A DNA stretch of 64,000 nt from NCBI GenBank assembly GCA_014281115.1, contig JACONQ010000006.1, forward strand, positions 806,001-870,000, read 5' to 3'. The position numbers and the translations under genes are program-made. The notes beneath the pieces were generated by a model. That model searched no databases, was not told the DNA's origin, and saw only the letters and a program-made list of their open reading frames with translations. Shown here piece by piece: positions 37,394 to 48,052 of the stretch. Positions within the stretch are counted from its first letter, which is position 1. Each line of letters starts with the position of its first letter. The stretch comes from Laburnicola sp. R22_1 (lineage: Eukaryota; Ascomycota; Dothideomycetes; Pleosporales; Didymosphaeriaceae).

Positions 37394-38708
37394 CATTAAA
37401 AGAAAAAAGAAGAAAAAGGGTACTTTGCTTACCTCTTTTTAAAAGAGGGTTTAAGATAGGATTTAAACACTCCTGTATATATCTAGTGTTATTAAAGGTC
37501 CTAGTTTTAATAGGGTCCCTTAAAAACACTAGTTTAGAACGTCCTCCTATCCAAATACAGCCCCAGACTGAGATAGAAATATCTCGCGCTTTCAGTGAAT
37601 TAGTACTAGCTCAAAAGAAAAATATATAAAAAAAGTAAAATTGCCCAATTATAGAGACAAAAGGGCTCTATAATTCTAGAATTTAAAAGAAATTAATAAC
37701 TTACTAGTTGTTCGGTATTTGCGCTGTTCAGGCCCAATTTTCGATTTTCCCCTTTTTCTTATATATTCTTGCCTATTACCATGCCTCCTTTGGATAGTAG
37801 ACTCGTCAGAAAATATAACTTTAGCAAATTTAATATTTTCTAGCTCCTTAACTATCTCTTTAGCCCAGAATTCTCTTCTTTTAGCTCTTTCTTTAGTTAA
37901 ATAGGCCTTTTTCTTAGAGACGTTAAAAGAATAGTCTTCTCCTTTTAAAACTATCTGTAACGTCCTCTTAGTAAAGCCAAAACTATTCTCTTCTAATAGC
38001 CTCTTATTTGTCTTCTTAGGACTTTTAGTTAAATCCTTATTAATAACTCTTTTCTCCCTAGAAGTAACCTTAGTTACTCTCCCTTGTTTACCCCTTTTAA
38101 TAAGTTATCTCCCTTATTTTTCTCATTAATACGTCTAATAGCAGTCTTAATAGATTGTAGAGGCTTATTAATGGTAGTAGCAATAGTAGAATTAGAAGTA
38201 TTTGCTTTTTTAAGTAAAGAAACTTGACTTTCGAGTTTTGACAATTTTGGCTCCATTCGAGGAAATACAAAAGAGAAAATTTACTAGACAAAAGATATTA
38301 TAATATACTATAATCATAGTAATAAATCACGTGATTTAATTAACTTTTAAAATCACGTAATTGTTTAACCTTAAATAATTTCTTAATTAAGTTATATAAG
38401 TACTCCGAAATTTTGCTTACTTAATCTACACTAGGCCTAGAATAGCTGGTAAAAACATTAGCCTAGTAGCATACTAAATAAAAAAGTCATAACGCCTTAA
38501 AAATAGACTTTTTAAAAACACTAAGTTTAGAGATAGATACCTTAAGGACCCTGCTTAGTAAGCACGTAACTAGTACCTAATCTTAATTTCCTATATTTCC
38601 TCTTTACAACCGTATACTTTTTATTTACATAGTATTACAACTCACTTAGTTATATAACTTTTAAAAAGGTATCTTTTTACTAGGCGCTTTTTTTGTGTCA
38701 CCCTACTG
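36585..38708 (-). mobile_element. Tc1-type DNA transposon nested in gypsy
   Basis: 2124 bp flanked by TA (36583-36584 and 38709-38710). The inverted ends start CAGTAGGGTGACACAAAAAA and match perfectly for about 62 bp, continuing with few mismatches to about 100 bp. It carries one minus-strand transposase gene with two introns and a single-base frameshift. It interrupts the gag region of the gypsy element and is far less decayed than its host. Confidence 0.95.
36981..38256 (-). pseudogene. Tc1-type DD34E transposase, two introns, one frameshift
   Basis: Exons (minus): 38256-37705, 37609-37433 and 37318-36981. The introns (95 and 114 nt) are GT-AG and keep phase; the second contains a TA microsatellite. 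Expected length is about 355 residues. N-terminal helix-turn-helix region: SNSTIATTINKPLQSIKTAI. Catalytic motifs: FSDESTIQRR, QQDNSKIH and SPDLNPIENVW, with 34 residues between the last Asp and Glu, the Tc1 spacing. A one-base deletion in the A/G run at about 38091-38100 shifts the frame just after residue 50; otherwise there is no stop. Third codon positions are mostly A or T although the catalytic residues survive. Inactive as read unless the frameshift is a sequencing error. Confidence 0.9.
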
Positions 38709-39841
38709 TACTATAAGTTACACAAGTTACGCGCAATAATAGACCTATTATATACCTTCTTATAAAGTATTACTATTACTAAAATTTATAGCAGATTCTT
38801 AGTACATGTGTTAGATCTATATACCTAAGGTAGATTACTTCTTTAGTAAAGACAAAGATAAGGACAACTAGAAATATTAGCGTATTATATTAATAGACAA
38901 ACTTTAGACCTTTCTAAATAAATAGTTGCGTATTATATACTTACGCAGCTAACTTAAGGAACGTGCCTAGACCCTAGTGTACCTATACTTTAAGACTACT
39001 ACAACTATTATAGATATACTTAACTACCTTAATAAAATCTACCTATTAGAGAATAAATTATTAGACGCCTAGAAAAAGATTATAGGTAATATCCTAGCTT
39101 AAGGCCCTAGGGAGACTCTTATAGATTAGCACGCGCAATTTATAGCTGTTATTAACTTTCTTAGCATATCTAACTACTTACTAATAAATTAAGCACGCTA
39201 ACTTATACACAGTTATATTATTAACGCCACTATTATATTATTTGTATCTAGAGAATCTGTTGTATTTTATATAAACTAAGTCTTATATATAGAGCGCCTT
39301 AACTATAAGTCTACTATAGGTTACTTTAGTGTATTTACTATAGTACCTAATTATTTAAAAACTTATTTAATAAATACTATTGCTACTAGATCTAATACCG
39401 TAATATATACTATATCTTCTGCTCTACGCACAAATAAAACTACAAGGCGCAATAATTATAGACGTACATTATAAGAATTAAATTTACTAGCTAAGGCCAA
39501 TACTTGTTTTAAATATAGAGTTGTGGAATACTAAGTAATAGACGCTACTACTAGCTATTATAATAATACAATTGCCCTAGTAAAGGATATTAAGTACCTC
39601 TATATAATTCTCTCTAGCCCTATTAACTATAAAGATATATAATATATCTACGCTATCTAGATAAATCCTAACTAACTATATAGTATCTATAGATATAATA
39701 GTTTGCGCAATAAGTTACCTAGGTATAAAATTTCTAATTTTAATAAGAATAATATATATTACGGTTAGGACTATAAGGATAATAATAAGTTATATTTTTA
39801 GTAGCTCCTAAGCGAAATTGCGTAAGAGAGCGATATTACTA

Positions 39842-41681
39842 CAGTCAACTCTCGTTATAACGATTAATCCGTGCACAGCAAATTCTATCGTTATATCGAA
39901 ATATCGTTTAATCGATGATTATTAAGCTAGTCTTGGCGGACTTGCAGCCACTCCGAAATTGTTGACTGCCTCATACTTCTGATTGACTGAGCTTTCAACG
40001 ACCTCTCTAGCCGCTTCATATAGGATATATCCTCATACTTTGCAGTCTCCTGATACTCCTGATAGTAGAGTAGAACCTGTACAGCCTGAAGAGCCTCTGC
40101 AACGCTTGGAGCAGGAGGAGGTAGCACCTCCTCCTCTTCCTCTAATCCTTGAACAAGCCCTAGCTGAGCAACTACGATATCCTGTAGGGATGTATCCTCC
40201 TCTTCCTCCTCTAAATCCTCATCTACTGGATTGAGAAAGTTCTCTATAGCCATAGGATCCTGGATCTGGCCAGCCTGGGCAGCAGCCTGATATAGACTCT
40301 CTATTGGCTCCTCTCTATCAAGTCCAGAGCTAGGATCTAGCCACCTCTTCGGGATGCACGTGCTCTTAATGTAGCAGTGTAGGATAGTAGTATCCTTAAT
40401 ATCGAGCAGCCATGATTCAGCTATCCAGTGGAGCGTATAGAGAATCGTCATGAATTTGAATAGATCAAGGCTAAGGTTGTAGTGTTTAACCGTGAACGCT
40501 AGCCACTGCCTCTGGTAGTAGGTCTTGAAGTTCTGGATGATACCCTGATCAAGAGGCTGATACATGCTTGTTGAGTTCTTTGGTAAGAGCTGGATCGCGA
40601 TATTGGACGGAGGCGGCGATTGTTGAAGGCCAGAAAGATGGGCTGAGTAGTTGTCCATGAGAAGAACAACCTTCCTTGAGCCAATATAGCTATAGAATGC
40701 AGCAAGCCACTCAGCCATAATAGATGTGTTTACCCAGCCCTTCTTGGAGGCCCCCTAGACACAGCCAATAGCTAATATATTAACTCCTCGCAAAGCTCGA
40801 GGCTGTTTTGACTTTCCTATTACCTATGGTGCTACGCGCTCAGTACCAGTAGCGTTGCAGCAGAGCATGATAGATACCCTAGCTTTATCTTTCTTAACAC
40901 CAGGCATTGAGGCAGTAGCTAGCCCTCTTGATATTGCCCACCTCCAGTATAGCCCAGTCTCGTCCATGTTGAATATATCGCTGTCTGGGTATCGGATGCA
41001 GATGTTCTGTACATCTACTATCTCGGCTGCTGTTTGCGTTGGTACAAAGCTCTGCTCGCCGTGCTGTGTAACCTCTGCTATCCTATATCGCTGCTTGAAT
41101 TTTGATACCCAGCCAGACGAGAACTCAGGAATAGCCTGGCCCTGGTAGGCTGGAATCTGACGCCAGATCTCTCGAGCTTTCTCAGCAAGTATATCGCCTG
41201 ATACTAGTCCCCCTCGCACTTGTATTCCCTGCTGCCACTCATACAGGATAGACTTAAGCAGAGGCCAGGCAGCCGCTTGTGAGCGGTAGGCTGTATCGGA
41301 TATGGATGTACCGGAGGCGGAGGCGGAGGCGGAGGCGGAGGCAGGTAGGGCGTCGAGGTGTCGAAAGCGATCGTCGAGAGACTCAGATACAGTTGATTGG
41401 GAGAGCTTTCTGCCAAATTCAGCTTCAAACCATGCGATGATAGCTTTCTGTCGTGGCTGTGGTTGCTGAGAGAAGGCCCAGGCGCGGAGAGCCTTCCTCT
41501 CATGATTGGATATCCCCTTGCGGCCCATAGCTTCTATAACGATACTTGGCGCTGAAGTGGTATTAGATATTGAATATCGGATACAGGGGTAGATTGTGTG
41601 GAGTTGAATCCGTGCAAGCGAAAAATATCGCTATATCGAGGATATCGCTAAAACGGACATCGTTATAACGAGAGTTGACTG
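39842..41681 (-). mobile_element. pogo-type DNA transposon B nested in gypsy
   Basis: 1840 bp flanked by TA (39840-39841 and 41682-41683), with about 23-bp inverted ends beginning CAGTCAACTCTCGTTATAAC. It encodes one minus-strand transposase frame with only two stops. Its GC-richer composition contrasts sharply with the retroelement around it, so it inserted after that DNA had been mutated. Confidence 0.95.
39927..41528 (-). pseudogene. Transposase of pogo-type element B (two Trp-to-stop changes)
   Basis: A single frame of about 533 codons starting MGRKGISNHERKALRAWAFS, with a CENP-B/pogo-like DNA-binding half. Catalytic motifs are intact: NMDETGLYWRW, then LLMDNYSAH and STSMYQPLDQGIIQNFK. 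Two in-frame TAG codons, at 40824-40826 and 40755-40757, sit where the family has Trp (before VIGKSKQPRA and in the GCVW-like motif), consistent with one G-to-A change each. An Ala-Ser repeat (ASASASASAS) is encoded by a short GGAGGC microsatellite at 41306-41342, and the C-terminal part has two Glu-rich runs. No longer translatable in full, but very recent by mutation load. Confidence 0.93.
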
Positions 41682-41683
41682 TA

Positions 41684-42119
41684 GTGTATATAAAGAAATT
41701 TTACAGTAGTATAATAAACAATAGATAAATTTAAACTAGATACTAAACTTAGCCTTAACCTATAGTGTATATAATAGATCTCTGCTATTACTATTAACAT
41801 AGAACTCTAGCTAAACAAAGATAAATAGTTATAATTTATATATCTTATTAAACTTGCTACACTTTGCAAATAGGCTAAGGCGTGTTAACTTACTAATATA
41901 GGAGCCAGCGTAAGTTTTATTAGCCCCGTATATATTAAGTAGCACTAACTAAGATTATAAAATATTAACAACCTAATTATATTATGTCTTGCTAATAGTA
42001 AAGTTATAAACAAAATTAGTTAAGCTATAAATTTAACTATATAGTATAGAACTTATACTAGCACTAGTATGTATTTTATTACTAATATTAGAGCTTTTAA
42101 TATTATACTTAGTATAGAC
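41684..42119 (+). pseudogene. gypsy fragment between two pogo insertions
   Basis: AT-rich decayed DNA in the position of protease/early pol of the gypsy element, flanked by transposons B and C. No motif survives clearly. Confidence 0.4.
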
Positions 42120-42121
42120 TA

Positions 42122-43994
42122 ACGTACTCCACAACCGAGCGACTCACCCAACCGAGCGACTCACTTTTGCCAAGACCCCACCAAAACGTGCTACCATCAA
42201 TAGTACAACGCGATGCCTCAACAACACAACGAACTACTAGCGTCAAACGAAGCTCGTATACAGCTTACAATCCAGGCTATTAAACAAGACGCGTCACTTT
42301 CGCAAAGACGCGCTGCCGCCATCTATAACATCCCTTAAAAGACCCTTAGCCAACGACGCGCTAGAATCGCCTTCCAACGCAACTGCCCACCCAACACAAT
42401 AAAGCTTACTGTAAGAGAGGAGAAGGCGATTATACAGCATATACTTAACCTAGACTTGCAAGGATTCCTGCCACGGCTTGCTGCTGTGGAGGATATGGCC
42501 AATTCTTTGCTAGCTAAGCGGCATCGCGACCCTATGGGCCATAACTGGGCTCTAAACTTTGTTAAGCGCCAGCCAGAGCTTAAAGTCAAGTTTAATCGAA
42601 AGTACAACTATAAGAGAGCCTTCTAGGAGGATCCTAAGGTGATACGAGGCTGGTTCCGGCTTGTGGAGAACATGAAGGCTAAGTATAGTATCCTAGATAA
42701 GGACACCTACAATTTCGACGAGTCTGGCTTTATAATGGGCATAATATTGACTGGAGCAGTAGTCACAGGCTCTAAGCGTCGAGGACGGCCAAAGCAGGTG
42801 CAGCAGGGCAATAGGGAGTGGACAACAGTTATCTAAGGCATCAACGCAATAGGGTGGTGGATCCCACCCTTTATTATCTTTGGGGGCAAGCACCACCTCT
42901 CCGCCTGGTATAAGGAGAAGGATCTACCTTATAATTGGGTTATTGCAGTCTCTAAGAACAGCTAGACAATAAATAAGCTTAGTCTGCAATGGCTAAAGCA
43001 CTTTAATAAGCATACAAAGAGGCGTACTATTAGTGGAGCACGTTTACTCATTATTAATGGCCACAAAAGTCACAACTTGCTCAAATTCCAGGATTACTGT
43101 AAAAAGAGTAATATTATTACTCTCTGTATGCCTCCACATTCGTCGCACCTCTTGCAGCCACTTAACGTGGGTTGTTTTGCGCCGTTAAAGAAGGCGTATA
43201 GGCGCCAAGCCGAGAATCTAATGCGCAACCACATCACGCACATCACTAAAATCGAGTTCCTACCTTACTTTATTGCTGCTTTTAAGGCTTTAATTACTAA
43301 AAGTAATATCAAAGGAGGCTTTTGAGGTGCTGGCCTAGTGCCCCACAACCCAGAGGCTGTACTATCGCAGCTTGACGTCCGCCTGCGTACGCCTCCAGAA
43401 TGTACTATTCGCGATAGTACATAGGAGTCGCAAACTCCGCGAAATAGTACAGAACTTGGGTTACAATCAATGCTGGTTAAGCAGAGGATTTAAAGGCATG
43501 TGGATAGTTCCCCAACTTATATAGTTGAGGCGGTAGAAAAGCTTGTCAAAGGCGCCGAGCTAATGGGGCATTCTTTAGTGTTAATGACCAAACGCAACGC
43601 CAAACTTCAAGCTGCTAATAAGGCCGCCACGCGACGTAAATCGCACAAAAGAAAGCGATTGCAGCAAGAAGGAGCTCTTACAGCTAAAGAGGGCCAGCGG
43701 CTGGCTACTCTAAAGGACTTTGCGGCGCGCAGTAATGGCAAGAAGGCAAAGAAGAGGGCGCGCGTTAATGGAGGCGAGCCAACTCAACGGCGCTGTGGAC
43801 GCTGCGGCGAGCCTGGGCACAATAGAACAACGTGTAAATAACCTGCAGAAGTAGATTCTGAATAGATTGGCCTATTTAGACTATTGATAATAGTTCGTAT
43901 TGACTCTGTACTGTCGTGAATAGTACATGTTTTGGTGGGGTCTTGGCAAAAGTGAGTCGCTCGGTTGGGTGAGTCGCTCGGTTGTGGAGTACGT
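42122..43994 (+). mobile_element. pogo-type DNA transposon C nested in gypsy
   Basis: 1873 bp flanked by TA (42120-42121 and 43995-43996), with perfect 66-bp inverted ends beginning ACGTACTCCACAACCGAGCG. Each end contains the box AACCGAGCGACTCAC twice in tandem and then the CCCCACCAAAACG motif shared with transposon A. The single plus-strand frame has seven stops. Confidence 0.95.
42213..43841 (+). pseudogene. Transposase of pogo-type element C with C-terminal zinc knuckle
   Basis: One frame of 543 codons from ATG 42213 to stop 43839-43841, with internal stops at 42336, 42624, 42834, 42963, 43323, 43422 and 43491. Motifs in order: helix-turn-helix near SLSQRRAAAIYNIP; FDESGFIMG (first catalytic Asp kept); LIINGHKSH, where the family has an Asp at the Asn; and CMPPHSSHLLQPLNVGCF. 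The C-terminus is basic and ends in a CCHC zinc knuckle, CGRCGEPGHNRTTC. The Asp-to-Asn change and the stops fit G-to-A/C-to-T transitions. Inactive. Confidence 0.92.
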
Positions 43995-44379
43995 TAGTGG
44001 TATATTATCTAGAGTTAGTTACTTGGCTAAAGTCCTATAATTAGAATTAGCTAGAATAACTACCTAACTCTATAAATAGCAATTGTAACGCATAAGCTTT
44101 GTGCGCGTTTATAGATCTAATAGTATACAGCTAAATAGATTATAATAAGTTTATAAGAAAGCTAGGTAATAAACTATAAATAATAGATAAGCTAAAGTAG
44201 CTACTTTCTAATTAGCTTTACAATAAGCTTTACAATTTTAATCTAAGAGAGGCTAATAAGTTGGCCTCCTATTGCCCTAGCATTAATTATGCTATTAACC
44301 TTATTAACAATAAGACGCTCCAACCGCATATTTATAGGCTTACTAGGCTAGAAACTATAGTAGTTATAAAGGATATTAA

Positions 44380-45540
44380 TAAAATAACTATAAAAGGATT
44401 CTTGCGGACAAGCACGTTTTAGTACACATTACCTATTCTTATTATTAAGAAACTAGGGGAGGGATTACGCATCTGCATTAATTATTATATAATTAACACT
44501 ATTATAAAGCGTAATCGCAATACGCTACTATTACTAAAAGATACACTAGCGCAAATTAATAAGACTAAGTTTATGTTTATTATAGATGTTATTATAGATT
44601 TTAATAATATATGTATTAAGAAAGATAATAAAGAAAAAACTATTTTTTTAACCCGCTATAGTCTATATAAGTACATTGTTATGCCCTTTAGCCTTACTAG
44701 AGCACTTAGCATATTTTAAATATATATTAATAAAACGCTATAGTAATACCTAGATAACTTCTGCACAGTATATTTAAATAATATACTTATGTATAGTAAG
44801 ACCAAAGAGGAATACATTAGATATATATAGACTATTATTAATAAGCTTAGACAAGCTAGTCTATACTTAAACATTAATAAGTGTTAGTTTAAAGTTAAGA
44901 AGGTTAAGTACCTTAAGATTATCCTAATAACTAAAGGCATTAAGATAGATTCTAAAAAAGTATAGGTAGTTTATAACTAGCAACTACTATAGTTACTTAA
45001 AAATATATAGGCCTTCCTAGGCTTCGCAAACTTTTATTAATAGTTTATTAAGAGTTTTAGCTAGATTGCCCGCCTATTAACTAACCTTATAAAAGATAAC
45101 GCGCTAAAGAACTAGTCTATTAAACTTAGATTACCCGCTATAGTTACCTTTAAGTTACCAAAGCAAGCCTTTGTAATAGCACCTATCCTTATTTATTTTA
45201 ACCTAGATAAGAAGACTTAGTTAGAAACTAATGCGTTTAGCTTTATTATAGCTATAGTCCTATTATAAAAGAATAATTAAGACGTCCTATAGCCTATTGC
45301 GTACTTATTATATAAAATAAATTCTACTAAGTGTAATTATAAGATTTATAATAAAGAGCTGCTGGTTATAGTATACGCTTTTAAAGAATAGAGATCTAAA
45401 CTCTTAGGTACCTAAAATCCTATTAATATTATTACTAATTACCTAGTCTTGTAATACTTTATAACTAGTAATAAGTATAATAGGCGAAATTTCTAGCTAA
45501 GTTTAACTTCTATATTTAATATTGCCCTAGTAAGAAAGGT
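44380..45540 (+). pseudogene. gypsy reverse transcriptase and RNase H remnant
   Basis: In one plus-strand frame with many stops the Ty3/gypsy order is readable: GFLRTSTF, KKLGEGLRICINY, YIVMPFSLTRALSIF, YLNNILMYS, GFANFY, ending with CNYKIYNKELLVIVYAFKE of RNase H. The polymerase catalytic motif YxDD reads YLNN at 44771-44782, both Asp codons having become Asn codons by G-to-A. Nothing functional remains. Confidence 0.9.
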
Positions 45541-46179
45541 ATAAAGCCTAACACCTTAATACGTTGTTTTAGTAACTTGCTTAAGGGTAATAATAATACT
45601 TGCTAACAATACTAGGTGTAGATAGTTTTACACCTAGAGATTTTTAAAGGTAAGGGCTCCTACTACGCTATTACTATAGCCTACACTCTACTAGATAAAA
45701 GTTACTATTTAGATATATAACTTATAGCTATATTATATTATATTACTAAGCTTACTACAAATAATAAGGAGTCTACTATTACCACTACTAGGATAATAGA
45801 GACTAAAGAAATAGTATAGTTGCTTAAGGATATTAAAGACGCCCACGCCTCTAATAAGATAGTATAGGATATTATTGCTATAGTAAAGTCTAAGGCCCAG
45901 TGTTTGCTAGAGAAGCTCCTTAAATAAGGACTTAGAATTAAGATTATAGGTTATTATCTAAGTAATAGGCTATTATATATTAAGAACTAACTATATATCC
46001 CTAATAATAAGAAACTTTATACGCATATACTTAAGTAGGCCTATAATAGTATTACTACTAGCTATGTTAGTTGTAAAGATACTTATAAGCGTGTTAGTTA
46101 TTAGTATTACTAGCTATACATAATATATACTCTAGCCTGCTATATTTACGCCTATATATTCTACTAATATAGTAAGCTA

Positions 46180-46700
46180 TACTATAACGCTAAACATAGC
46201 CTACTATATCTACTACTAATTCTAGACCACTATTAGACTTTAATCTCTATAGACTTTATTATAGGCTTGCTATCTTATTATAATAATAGTAAGATCTATA
46301 CAGCTATTATAGTTATAGTAAATTAACTTAGCAAGAAGAAGAAGTTTATTTCTATAGTTAAAATTATAGCTAAGATAGTTACTAAAGCCTTTATTACCTA
46401 TGTTTAGTGTAAGAAGGGTTTTCCTAAAGATATTATTAGCAATTATAGTTAATAATTTATATTATATTGTTAGAGACGCCTCTATAAGAAATTAGGTACT
46501 AAGCTGCGCCTATTAACTAGTTAGCACTCTAAGACTAATAGTTAAACTAAAGTTGCTAACGCTACGCTAAAGAAGTACTTACGTGTATATATTAATTACT
46601 AGTAAGATAACTAGACTTTATACCTATCTATAGTAGAGTTTATTACTAATTTATTAATTAGCGAATTAACTAGTGTTATATCTTTTATTACTACTAAGAG
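46180..46700 (+). pseudogene. gypsy integrase core remnant
   Basis: Readable motifs include SIDFIIGLLSYYNNS near 46245-46290 and the segment KVANATLKKYLRVYINYQ near 46545-46605, matching the TERANATMEQYLRAYVN-type region of fungal gypsy integrases. Stops are numerous. Confidence 0.75.
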
Positions 46701-47179
46701 TTACTTACTGCATAATAGTACTAAGCCTACGCTATTATATAATATTAAGTTAGTAAGTAGAGATGCCGCCACTACTAGTAAGCGCCTACTTTTAGCACTA
46801 GCCTGTATAGATTGCTAATATATAGATAACTTTATTAACTTTCTTACCTGGCTTTATAATTTCTTACGCAATAACCTATAATAGGCGTAAGCTAAGTAGG
46901 CTAAGTACACTAACGCAAAGCGCACACCTACACTTTACTTTAAAGTAGGCAATAAGGTAATATTAGATGTATATAACTTAAAGACTAAGAGACCTAGCTC
47001 TTTGCTTAACTATAAGAATAGGGGACTCTTTTATATTATACGCGTTATTAATAATATAGCTTATAAGCTTAACCTACCTAAGAAGATAGGCTAGCTATAT
47101 AATATTTTCTATTTGTGGCTATTACACCTATATAACAAATAACTACTTACTAGGCAAATATATAATAAGAATAATATAT

Positions 47180-47420
47180 AGTTAGATAAACGTATAGAGG
47201 AAGAATATAAGGTAAGGACAATACTTACTTATTATTTAAATAAGTTAAAGAAAGATCTATACGTGCCTAACTATAGTATTATAGAGTACAAAGTTATATA
47301 GAATAGATTTAACAATCCTACTTAGGAGTCTTACTATAACCTGCTTAATTGTCCTTAACTTATTGCTAGTTTTTATACTAAGAACCTAAATAAACCTACT
47401 ATACTATATAACTTTAACAA
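47180..47420 (+). pseudogene. gypsy C-terminal chromodomain-like remnant
   Basis: The frame reads VPNYSIIEYKVI, then NRFNNPT and ESYYNLLNCP with Trp codons replaced by stops, resembling the YLVKW...TWEP..NL pattern of chromodomains at the end of chromovirus integrases. The rest of 47420-47820 is decayed with AAT/AGT trinucleotide runs near 47600-47650. Confidence 0.6.
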
Positions 47421-47820
47421 TCTTATTATATACTAGGATATTATTATATATCTTGCTACTATCCTAATTGTAGACGCCTACCTAGATGTCTAGAGATAGA
47501 TAGATATAGGTCTTAAGTTAGTAATAGATAGTAGTCCTCCTAGGAACCCTTCTAGTAGTAATTCTTTTAGCTAGGTTAAGCGTACTAACTTATGCAATAA
47601 TAGTACTAATAATAATAATACTAATAATAGTAGTACTAATAATAATGTAATCCTAATAGACGTTAATTAATTAGATTAAATCTATAGTAATTTAGTAGGA
47701 ATTTATAATAATTTAGTGTAAATTACTATAAGGATTATAATAATTAGAAATAGTGCGCAATAGAAATATAGCTATTAGTAAATAGTTAGAAAGATCTTAG
47801 CAGTACTAGAGTTGCTACTA

Positions 47821-47837
47821 TAGAAGGGGGAGGGTAG
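47821..47837 (+). promoter_or_regulatory. Polypurine tract of gypsy element
   Basis: GAAGGGGGAGGG lies directly upstream of the 3' LTR; it is the plus-strand priming site used by LTR retrotransposons. Confidence 0.85.
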
Positions 47838-48052
47838 TGTTACTAATCTAAGGTGCGACCCCCTCGCTTATATTATTCTTAGCTATTTCTTCTTTAAGAC
47901 TAGCGTAGTTTTAAGTAAGGTCCTAAGCGAGGCTACGTATATAGCCTGCCTACGTACCCACCTTATATAGGTATTACTACTATCTTATGTTTAGATTCTA
48001 ATTACTATTATTATCTTATGTACGGTATAATAATCCCTATAGTGTCCTCACA
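47838..48052 (+). repeat. 3' LTR of gypsy element
   Basis: 215 bp with intact TG...CA ends, followed by target duplication AATAC at 48053-48057. Confidence 0.95.

Larger units (their letters stand above)
34027..48052 (+). mobile_element. Ty3/gypsy chromovirus-like LTR retrotransposon with three nested insertions
   Basis: Two 215-bp LTRs (34027-34241 and 47838-48052) in direct orientation are flanked by a perfect 5-bp duplication AATAC (34022-34026 and 48053-48057). A polypurine tract lies just before the right LTR. Remnants of gag, reverse transcriptase, RNase H, integrase and a chromodomain-like end follow in the order expected of Ty3/gypsy. Three DNA transposons sit inside; removing their 2124, 1840 and 1873 bp leaves about 8.2 kb, somewhat long for the class. 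All frames are destroyed by transition mutations, including the polymerase active site. Confidence 0.95.

Noticed and set aside
37719..37904. Plus-strand open frame inside the Tc1 element
   Set aside because: It is antisense to a transposase exon whose catalytic motifs are on the minus strand.
40855..41148. Plus-strand frame and overlapping frames in transposon B
   Set aside because: Shadows of the minus-strand transposase, which has recognisable catalytic motifs.
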